Notes under the pieces: model-generated
The model's database searches: none
Told to the model about the DNA's origin: nothing
What the model saw: only the letters and a program-made list of their open reading frames with translations
Position numbers and translations under genes: made by a program
DNA from: a virus
Length of the DNA stretch: 21,508 nucleotides
Reading direction: 5' to 3' (one strand)
Virus record (IMG/VR): IMGVR_UViG_3300035034_002003
Span: 1 to 21,508 of that record
Shown: positions 15,959 to 21,508 of the stretch, one piece after another
How the letters are laid out: every line of letters starts with the position of its first letter
How positions within the stretch are numbered: position 1 is the first letter of the stretch

Positions 15959-16564
15959 TTAGCTACCGGTAGAGTTGATCTGGCTTGACTGTCTAAACTG
16001 ACCACTAAGCATATCAACACCATTAATTGTGTGAGCAGCATTGTCGTAACGAAGTGATAATGTCACTTGGACTGGCTCGGATGACGAATAATCATTGTTG
16101 CCATATTCAACACTTTGCACATGACACCCTGACAATTCCCATACATCAAGAACTGGTGAAGAATTTCCAGCTATTGGTTCACCATTGGTGCCATCCAATG
16201 TTTCAATCTTTGTTCTAAACTTGAATGCTGAAGCTGCGCGCGCCGCGCTTTGTGACGCCATATCAATTTGTTGATTGACTTGCTTGTCTAGAGCAAATAT
16301 AGCTGTTGATGAAATATCATCTCTGAACATTATGCTAACTGGATTCCAGGAATGTTTTCCAGGAATGTAAATTCTTGAATTATATGCTTCTAGGGTAACT
16401 TCATCAAATGTAATTTGTGGTTTGGTGACACTCATTACGTTTCCGGTTATTATTTCGCCAAATTCAAAAACAAATGTTACTCTGAATCTATTCTGCAATT
16501 TGGGCATAAGAGTAATTCTGTTACCTGATTCAGTGGGAACACTCAAATTTGTAAGTATGGCCAT
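15959..16564 (-). CDS. 19: Tail tube protein gp19
   Basis: Monomer of the inner tube of the contractile tail, 201 residues (T4: 163). Typical segments: KLQNRFRVTFVFEFGE (23-38), VTKPQITFDEVTLEAYNSRI (46-65), PGKHSWNPVSIMFRDDI (69-85), and a C-terminal ELSGCHVQSVEYGNNDYSS and VQVTLSLRYDNA. Excess length over T4 lies mainly in the middle (about 100-135) and the C-terminal tail. CAGGAG lies seven bases before the ATG, with a late-promoter-like TAAATA 25 bases ahead and a strong hairpin further upstream, so gp19 probably heads its own late transcript. Confidence 0.93.
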   Translation of the reverse strand: MAILTNLSVPTESGNRITLMPKLQNRFRVTFVFEFGEIITGNVMSVTKPQITFDEVTLEAYNSRIYIPGKHSWNPVSIMFRDDISSTAIFALDKQVNQQIDMASQSAARAASAFKFRTKIETLDGTNGEPIAGNSSPVLDVWELSGCHVQSVEYGNNDYSSSEPVQVTLSLRYDNAAHTINGVDMLSGQFRQSSQINSTGS

Positions 16565-16588
16565 AATGGTCTCCTGTTTTCTTTAAGT

Positions 16589-16594
16589 TATTTA
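16589..16594 (-). promoter_or_regulatory. Late-promoter-like TAAATA motif, gp19
   Basis: Minus-strand TGATAAATAAC about 25 bases before the gp19 ATG, a near match to the T4 late -10 TATAAATA. It lies between the strong hairpin and the gp19 start. Confidence 0.5.
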
Positions 16595-16644
16595 TCAAAA
16601 ATGAATATTTTATTGCTACCTTAATAAATTAATAATTCATGATA

Positions 16645-16676
16645 TGACAAGGACGGGCAAATGCCCGTCCTTGTCA
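16645..16676 (-). terminator. Strong hairpin between tail sheath and tail tube genes
   Basis: Perfect 15-bp inverted repeat (TGACAAGGACGGGCA and its complement) with a two-base AA apex, GC-rich inside an AT-rich gap, 19 bases after the sheath stop. It is the strongest fold seen in the window. The flanks are AT-rich but lack a clean T-run on the minus strand, so it may terminate transcription less efficiently or protect the 3' end of the sheath message. Confidence 0.7.
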
Positions 16677-16695
16677 ATTATTTGTATATGTTCTA

Positions 16696-19086
16696 TTAGA
16701 GCTGTGAAGATTCAACAACTAGTCTAATTGGAATATATATGAATTCTACAGATTTGGTAGGAATAATTGCGACGTCAACCCACAATTCGTTTCTACTAAC
16801 TCTTAAAGATGTGTTGTTACTGCGATCACACACGACCGAAAAGTCTTCAACGCCGCGTTTGGCAATCATATCAAACAAGAATTTTTCATATACATCTTTA
16901 ACTCGTTCACGAGTTGGTTCGTCATTCTGTTCAAATATGAATGGTCTACCAATAACTGAAAACCGCTCCCTGAGATATGCTACCAATCTAGCAACGTTTA
17001 TTCTATCCAGTGCGCTTGATGCAGGGTGCAATGATTTATTTCCAAATACAATCACACCTTCATCAGTAAAGTTGGCTATTGGGTTCACTTTATTGATGTA
17101 TAGAATATCACGCTGGCCCTGATTCAGGCTAACCGGAGTAAATTCGCCCTCATTATTCAAGTAGCCAACCGCAGTTGCATTCTGAACTTGGCCTCTAGTT
17201 AATCCAGCTGCCGCAAACCATGGCCAAGAAATACTATCACTGAAACCAATTTGGTAAAGTATAATATGACTAGCAGGAACTATGGTTGAATCTCCTTCCA
17301 TAGTGGTTGCTCTGGCTGATGGATAGAAGACTCCAGAATATGTGTTTTTATTAACTAATCCATACTCGCCATTTTCAGCAGCGTTCTGGCCTTGAACCCA
17401 TTGCACAACTTGACTTGGTTGCAAATTCATTGGAGCATCAACAATCACGAATGCAGTTTCTCCTCTGTCTGAATTCAATGTTATCATTTCATCATATAGT
17501 TCAGGATAATTTGGTGCCGCAATAATGGTGTAACGAAGTGATTCGTCACGTAGTTCTTCTGAAGATATAACTGCCGCCTGCATTGCTTTTGTAATTATTC
17601 TTCGTTGTGCTGATTTTCCAAAAGACCCAGCACCGTCAGCATGATTTTCAGCAGCATTTCTCCAGGCTCCGGCAGATGCGTTGTATCGTCTAACAGTATT
17701 AGCACTCTGGCACATATTCACAGCCAACATACCAAGTGGATACAGCAATGGATTCACTGAAGTTGATATTAAAGCAGTTATATTTCCAACCGCGGTTTGG
17801 TCAGTAATATCAGTAAAGATGACTCCAGACTCAGTAGTCTGATCAGTATTTGAGTGCGGTGTCCATATTGTTCCAGTCCATACCTTTAAGGATGGGTAGG
17901 CTCTGGCATCTGCAGACAAATCAATCCAGATATCTTGTAGTTCTAATGCAGAGGCATCTGATCTAGTAATTGGCGCGGTCACTGAATAAATCAATGCATC
18001 CACAGCGGGTCTTACCCATCCAGATGACCCTCTTCTCAATATATCCAAATCCAATGCATTCGAATTGAACCACAATTTGCCGTCAGCAGTGACGCCCGTT
18101 GGCTCAATATTCTGTGTAATAAATGCTTGAGTAATTGGTGCAGTTGCGTTAGCAGCGGTCCATAATATTTCAAATCCGCCAGCTGTTGCTGCCAATAATA
18201 ATAGTTGTAATTGACCATTTTGCAATACTGATATTGTTGGTAGTGACAATCCATTTTGTGGAATATAATCAACAGCAGCGTAAGTATCAGACACGCCGTG
18301 CGTGGTTATGAACTGGAAAACACCTGCAATGTTTGATCTATAAACATTTAGGTTAATACCACCACCTGGCCGAGTAGTCTTGATCCACACATCACCAATA
18401 TCTGGCGAGGCTGGGGCAGCATAATGAGGGGCGTATGTGACAGTATCTGTAAACGCATTGTTTAGCGATACCCATGTTGCTGATTCACGACGGTAATATC
18501 TGACAAGAACATTTGAACTGGTTTTTATAACAGCAATGGCGTATTCGCCATTTGGGGCAGTTGCAGTTGGGGCCACATCAGTTGCTTTTGTTTCAACAAT
18601 TACAGATTGGCGGGTCCATCTGGCGCCATCCCATTCGTGAACTCCAAAAGAACTATCATTTGCATCAAGCCAAAATGTGCCAAATTGTACTGGGCCACTT
18701 GGCTCAGTAGCAACCGCATCTAATTCAGCTAAATCTATATTGGCGCGCAATACATAAGCTAATGATCCTTGACCAAGATATGAATAAGCAGCGAGTAGAC
18801 CGTACTCACTAGTTTCGGCTCCAGCAATAACAGACTCGCCTGATCTAGCAAATGCCGCAGTTCCAAAAAATTGAGTTATTTCTCTCTGAGAAGTCACTGT
18901 GACTACTTTACCAGCAAATTCTGGCTTTGTGTATCTGGCAATGCCATCACTAAATGTTGTGGTTGGATCAATTTTATTATTTCTTGTAGCCAGTATTATC
19001 AAAGGTATTGTGCCGCTGCCTGGTGACGCATACTGACTTTCGTCAGTTACTGGAACGGCGATACCTGGTGATACTAATGTTGACAT
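16696..19086 (-). CDS. 18: Tail sheath protein gp18
   Basis: Contractile tail sheath subunit, 796 residues (T4: 659). The N-terminal MSTLVSPGIAVPVTDESQY and the C-terminal sheath domain (about 480-796; RDESLRYTIIAAPNYPELYDEM, RATTMEGDSTIVPASHIILY, FGNKSLHPASSALDRINVARL, ELWVDVAIIPTKSVEFIYIPI) mark the family. The middle (about 130-410) is larger than in T4 and holds four repeats of the form GxxW(L/I/F)(D/N/K)...W/Y (from residues about 136, 231, 336 and 385), like the GDLWxD...W repeats of phage tail and fibre proteins. These are likely surface-exposed on the sheath. AAGGAGA lies about seven bases before ATG 19086, with a TAAATA motif 30 bases upstream. Confidence 0.95.
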   Translation of the reverse strand: MSTLVSPGIAVPVTDESQYASPGSGTIPLIILATRNNKIDPTTTFSDGIARYTKPEFAGKVVTVTSQREITQFFGTAAFARSGESVIAGAETSEYGLLAAYSYLGQGSLAYVLRANIDLAELDAVATEPSGPVQFGTFWLDANDSSFGVHEWDGARWTRQSVIVETKATDVAPTATAPNGEYAIAVIKTSSNVLVRYYRRESATWVSLNNAFTDTVTYAPHYAAPASPDIGDVWIKTTRPGGGINLNVYRSNIAGVFQFITTHGVSDTYAAVDYIPQNGLSLPTISVLQNGQLQLLLLAATAGGFEILWTAANATAPITQAFITQNIEPTGVTADGKLWFNSNALDLDILRRGSSGWVRPAVDALIYSVTAPITRSDASALELQDIWIDLSADARAYPSLKVWTGTIWTPHSNTDQTTESGVIFTDITDQTAVGNITALISTSVNPLLYPLGMLAVNMCQSANTVRRYNASAGAWRNAAENHADGAGSFGKSAQRRIITKAMQAAVISSEELRDESLRYTIIAAPNYPELYDEMITLNSDRGETAFVIVDAPMNLQPSQVVQWVQGQNAAENGEYGLVNKNTYSGVFYPSARATTMEGDSTIVPASHIILYQIGFSDSISWPWFAAAGLTRGQVQNATAVGYLNNEGEFTPVSLNQGQRDILYINKVNPIANFTDEGVIVFGNKSLHPASSALDRINVARLVAYLRERFSVIGRPFIFEQNDEPTRERVKDVYEKFLFDMIAKRGVEDFSVVCDRSNNTSLRVSRNELWVDVAIIPTKSVEFIYIPIRLVVESSQL
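17863..18681 (-). repeat. Four W-containing internal repeats in the tail sheath protein
   Basis: Protein-level repeats within gp18: GTFWLDAND..EWDGARW, GDVWIKTT..VYRSNIAGVF, GKLWFNSN..LRRGSSGW and QDIWIDLS..VWTGTIW. Each has a turn, a Trp-hydrophobic-Asp/Asn/Lys strand start and a closing aromatic. They are divergent at DNA level, so old. Confidence 0.6.
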
Positions 19087-19103
19087 ATTGTTTTCTCCTT
19101 AAG

Positions 19104-19130
19104 GGTTCTTTTGAATATTTACCAAGAACC
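19104..19130 (-). repeat. Inverted repeat flanking the sheath promoter-like motif
   Basis: GGTTCTT and AAGAACC (7 bp each) with a 13-base loop that contains the TAAATA motif. It could be a weak hairpin ending read-through from upstream, or an accident of AT-rich sequence. Confidence 0.3.
19116..19121 (-). promoter_or_regulatory. Late-promoter-like TAAATA motif, gp18
   Basis: Minus-strand TGGTAAATATTC about 30 bases before the sheath ATG, in the same position as the gp13 and gp19 motifs. Confidence 0.45.
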
Positions 19131-19168
19131 TGATTAAAGCACATTAAAAGAAAATTCAGTAGCTTTTT

Positions 19169-19492
19169 CTACTCGGTAATTGAATAGCCAATTAATGATA
19201 CATTATCATACGACAAATTGGTGACGTCATTATTGACTATCCATATTTCGCAATTATGATGCCGTTTATCTTTATCGTATGGCAAATCAAGAAGATACTT
19301 GGAAAATTGCCTATTATATAACTCGTAATCGTATAATATTTTCATTTCATGATGCAGATTCTGTGGATAGGACATAATTGGTGTTGAGTTAACATATTCT
19401 TTGGTCACAACATCGTATGATATTAATATTATATTGTGTTCATCACTAGGTTCAGCATATGATTTCAATAAATCGGCAATAAATTCATCCAA
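19169..19492 (-). CDS. Small hypothetical protein between neck and sheath genes
   Basis: 107-residue protein, not recognised. The likely start is TTG at 19492, overlapping the end of gp13 by eight bases, with a GGGGA ribosome-like site in the gp13 tail; the nearby ATG at 19488 is out of frame. It is rich in Tyr, Asp and Asn, and includes ISYDVVTKEYVNSTPIMSYP (24-43), HEMKILYDYELYNRQFSKYL and NCEIWIVNNDVTNLSYDNVS. It sits where T4-like phages usually carry gp14 and gp15, but is much shorter than either. A small neck or tail component is possible. A short hairpin (AGTAG/CTACT, 19158-19173) followed by T-rich sequence spans its stop. Confidence 0.6.
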   Translation of the reverse strand: MDEFIADLLKSYAEPSDEHNIILISYDVVTKEYVNSTPIMSYPQNLHHEMKILYDYELYNRQFSKYLLDLPYDKDKRHHNCEIWIVNNDVTNLSYDNVSLIGYSITE

Positions 19493-20231
19493 TTATAAAT
19501 CCCCAACCAGTATTTGATGTAACAAAGTTTTTGAGTTCATCTTCTAATCTAACCATTTCCTGATTAGCTTCTGCCTTCATTGATTCACCGTTAAGAGTGG
19601 TTCCGCCCTGTGGCCCAGCAATAGTTGAAAACTTGCTTCTTGCTTCGCCAATTATGTATTGGCATTTGGCGACGGCATAATCTCTGATCCAAGGAGCAAT
19701 ATAAGTATCATTGAATAATGATTCTTCTGATCGATGCAAATGTACATGCAAAAATACATCATCATCAGCCCGCATTCTTCGTTGAATCATTAACTGTTTG
19801 GTTGATGAATTCCATGTGAAGTTTAAGTCTGCACCAAACAATCTACCCAATAATTTTCTGTGTTGAGCTAGTGCATCATAGGTAGCCAGACCACCAGCCC
19901 GGCCAGAATGCAGCATATAATTGTTCAAAAATTGTGCTTCAAAAGGTTCAAATGTTGATCCAGTTTGACCAACACCTGCTGATCTTCTGTAAATTTTTGT
20001 GACTTCAATGACCTCATCAGGCAAAGTATAATGCTGTTTATTTTCTTCAATAACAATACTCATAAAGCTTTCTTCAACAGCATTGTCACTTCGCTGTCTA
20101 AATCTACTCAACGCTTCATTAAGTGCCAGATGGAAATGATCATTATCAAGTTCTATATCAACAATGCCTCCTCCAAGATTTAGGTAGACATCTTTAATTA
20201 AACTATCGCGAGTAATTTTTGGTATGGGCAT
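19485..20231 (-). CDS. 13: Neck protein gp13
   Basis: Head-tail neck (head completion/connector) protein, 248 residues (T4 gp13: 309). Features: MPIPKITRDSL, the block VYLNLGGGIVDIELDNDHFH (14-33) with ALNEALSRFRQRSDNAVEES after it, the strand-rich YTLPDEVIEVTKIYRR (72-87), FGADLNFTWNSSTKQLMIQR (133-152), and a C-terminal helix region IAPWIRDYAVAKCQYIIGEA (178-197) with QEMVRLEDELKNFV. This DD.....LDEAL and DYA.A..K...GEARSK pattern matches gp13 of cyanomyoviruses. AAGGA lies seven bases before the ATG. It is divergent from the plus-strand gene at 20300. Confidence 0.85.
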   Translation of the reverse strand: MPIPKITRDSLIKDVYLNLGGGIVDIELDNDHFHLALNEALSRFRQRSDNAVEESFMSIVIEENKQHYTLPDEVIEVTKIYRRSAGVGQTGSTFEPFEAQFLNNYMLHSGRAGGLATYDALAQHRKLLGRLFGADLNFTWNSSTKQLMIQRRMRADDDVFLHVHLHRSEESLFNDTYIAPWIRDYAVAKCQYIIGEARSKFSTIAGPQGGTTLNGESMKAEANQEMVRLEDELKNFVTSNTGWGFIIG

Positions 20232-20260
20232 GGTGATATCCTTGATTATAATCTTCGTAT

Positions 20261-20274
20261 TATTTAGCTAAATA
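20261..20274. promoter_or_regulatory. Palindrome with two divergent late-promoter-like motifs
   Basis: Perfect 14-bp palindrome TATTTAGCTAAATA in the gp13/20300 divergent gap. Each strand reads TAAATA, 30 bases before gp13 on the minus strand and 26 bases before the 20300 gene on the plus strand. The spacing matches the motifs of gp18 and gp19. Confidence 0.5.
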
Positions 20275-20299
20275 TAATATATGACTAATAGGAAATATA

Positions 20300-21451
20300 A
20301 TGCGAATACATCAAATATTGCTTGAATATAACAGAGCAAAGACCGTGGCGACCTATAATGAATTAATCAGCACTAGGGCAAAATATGATCATTCAGTAGA
20401 CGGGCAAGATATTAATCAAATCATTGAAATTATTGAGCAAATTGATCCAACTCCAAATAATCAATATGTGGTATGGATATTAAGGAATTGGTTAAAATCC
20501 AATATTCAGTTCTTGGCAGAAGATGGATACAGAATCACAGAGTCCTTGGGTATATTTTATACAAAAAAAGCACAAATCAAGGCCGACAACTCGTCAGTTG
20601 ACATAAATCAATATGACGCCAATACTCTTCAAGATTTAACTGATCAATACCGGGATGCCCAATCAGGCAAGGAAATTAGGAAAGAAGAAAGTGAGCAGGC
20701 GCGTCAGGAAAGCAATATATTATATGAAGGGCCGCTTGGTATCTTAGTGAATCCAAAAACTGAAGAGGCATCCTGTTATTGGGGGCGCGGAACCCGTTGG
20801 TGTACTGCCGCAACTAAGTCAGAAAATATGTTTGCTGATTATGATAAGGCCGGGCCACTCTATATCTGGATAGGAGTTGACGGTGGAAAATATCAGTTTC
20901 AGTTTGAAACTGAACAATTTATGGACAGTCGCGATCGTAAAATTAATACTGAGATACTCAAAAATTTAAGATTAAATCATCCAGTCATATCAAAATTATT
21001 TAAACACCATGAACAAAAACTATTAAGAGACGTTGCAGATAATGGCAGCGAATTTATTAGTGATCTAATGTCGTATCTGGCAGATTTTGTTGAAGGCCGG
21101 TGGCCAGAGGCAGAACCCTATATCATGAAGTCTGATGAAGCTGCATCGTACGCGCGGGAGTTCATTACAGGACGGTGGTATGAGGCAGAACCATATATCA
21201 TGAAATCTAAAGAGGCAGCATTGTATGCTCGTGATGTAATTAAAGGACGGTGGTATGAGGCAGAGCCAGATATTATGAAATCTAAATATGCAATATTGTA
21301 CGCCAACTATGTTATTAACGGCCGCTGGCCAGAGGCAGAGCCTTATATATTGCAGACCCGCGACGCCGCGCAGCGGTATATTAAAGACGTCCTTGAAGGA
21401 GAAGAATGGCCTGAGTATGAAGCTAAATGGAATCGGTCTGGTAGGTGGTGA
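20300..21451 (+). CDS. GTRWCTA / GRWPEAEP-repeat family protein with N-terminal tag
   Basis: 383-residue paralogue of the protein at 41-1195. The N-terminus MRIHQILLEYNRAKT looks like a T4-type capsid-targeting tag with an L-L-E cleavage-like site. It then has DPTPNNQYVVWILRNWL (49-65), DINQYD (101-106), the shared core CYWGRGTRWCTA (159-170), GPLYIW, KYQFQF, DSRD and SKLFKHHEQKLL. Residues 266 onward are 25-residue repeats starting GRWPEAEP or GRWYEAEP. The start has AGGAA about six bases ahead. No enzyme motif, signal peptide or membrane span was found. Function is unknown; packaging in the head is a hypothesis based on the tag and the late-type promoter. Confidence 0.9.
   Translation: MRIHQILLEYNRAKTVATYNELISTRAKYDHSVDGQDINQIIEIIEQIDPTPNNQYVVWILRNWLKSNIQFLAEDGYRITESLGIFYTKKAQIKADNSSVDINQYDANTLQDLTDQYRDAQSGKEIRKEESEQARQESNILYEGPLGILVNPKTEEASCYWGRGTRWCTAATKSENMFADYDKAGPLYIWIGVDGGKYQFQFETEQFMDSRDRKINTEILKNLRLNHPVISKLFKHHEQKLLRDVADNGSEFISDLMSYLADFVEGRWPEAEPYIMKSDEAASYAREFITGRWYEAEPYIMKSKEAALYARDVIKGRWYEAEPDIMKSKYAILYANYVINGRWPEAEPYILQTRDAAQRYIKDVLEGEEWPEYEAKWNRSGRW
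21095..21394 (+). repeat. 75-base tandem repeats encoding 25-residue GRWPEAEP units
   Basis: Three complete 75-base units start at 21095, 21170 and 21245, with a diverged fourth from 21320. They encode GRW(P/Y)EAEP.IMKS..A..YA..VI units. The first two units are very alike at DNA level, which suggests recent duplication or recombination. Two looser copies, from about 755 and 860, occur in the left-hand paralogue. Confidence 0.85.
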
Positions 21452-21456
21452 ATATT

Positions 21457-21508
21457 ATGAATCTCAGAAAATTACTATTTGAATACGATAGAAAAAAATC
21501 ACTAATTA
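21457..21508 (+). CDS. Third GTRWCTA-family gene, 3' truncated by the window end
   Basis: The open frame begins five bases after the previous stop, with a TAGGTGG ribosome-like site ahead of the ATG. The 17 visible residues, MNLRKLLFEYDRKKSLI, match the N-terminus of the 20300 protein (MRIHQILLEYNRAKT) in the hhxxLLxEY(N/D)RxK(T/S) pattern. Only the tag is visible, so membership of the whole family is inferred. If correct, these genes form a tandem array. Confidence 0.6.
   Translation, partial: MNLRKLLFEYDRKKSLI

Noticed and set aside
16565-16695. Possible small RNA or tRNA in the gp18-gp19 gap
   Set aside because: There is only a single long hairpin, with no cloverleaf or anticodon arm; it is better explained as a terminator or stabilising hairpin.
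21095-21394. Regular 75-base repeats that could suggest a CRISPR-like or non-coding array
   Set aside because: The repeats are in frame, have no unique spacers and encode a clean 25-residue protein repeat.

Overview
The window is a piece of a T4-like (tevenvirus/cyanomyovirus-type) tailed-phage genome. The evidence is a set of T4 core homologues: neck protein gp13, tail sheath gp18, tail tube gp19, head-completion nuclease gp4, both terminase subunits (gp16, gp17), ssDNA-binding protein gp32, recombinase UvsX, helicase UvsW and a candidate UvsY. The sequence is AT-rich. It carries several protein families that I associate, from memory, with marine and freshwater T4-like phages. The host cannot be told from this sequence. 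No tRNA, rRNA, CRISPR array or insertion sequence was seen, and no gene-free stretch exceeds about 130 bases.

Layout: 1185-20231 is one long block read on the minus strand. From right to left, the first part is the virion module: gp13, a small unknown, gp18, gp19, a gp19 paralogue, gp4, the small terminase, four unknown or structural genes, the large terminase, and a conserved 441-residue unknown. The second part is the replication/recombination module: gp32, a free-standing EDxHD-type homing endonuclease, uvsX, a 75-residue unknown, a 209-residue isochorismatase-like protein, a uvsY candidate, an AAA+ ATPase and uvsW. Most genes are packed tightly, often with ATGA-type stop/start overlaps. 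Breaks occur before gp18, between gp18 and gp19, before gp32, after uvsX and before the AAA+ gene, and these hold inverted repeats and promoter-like motifs. A TAAATA motif resembling the -10 of T4 late promoters lies 25-31 bases ahead of gp13, gp18 and gp19, and further upstream of gp32.

Both flanks are on the plus strand and hold members of one uncharacterised paralogous family: 41-1195 (probably 5' partial), 20300-21451, and a third copy that starts at 21457 and runs off the window. These proteins share a DPT..QYV.WI N-terminal block, a CYWGRGTRWCTA core and C-terminal GRWPEAEP repeats. The two visible N-termini resemble the short capsid-targeting tag of T4 internal proteins, including an [IL]-x-E prohead-protease-like site. 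The 20300 gene and gp13 diverge from a 14-bp palindrome carrying a late-promoter-like motif on each strand. My main hypothesis is that this family is made late, packaged in the head and perhaps ejected into the host.
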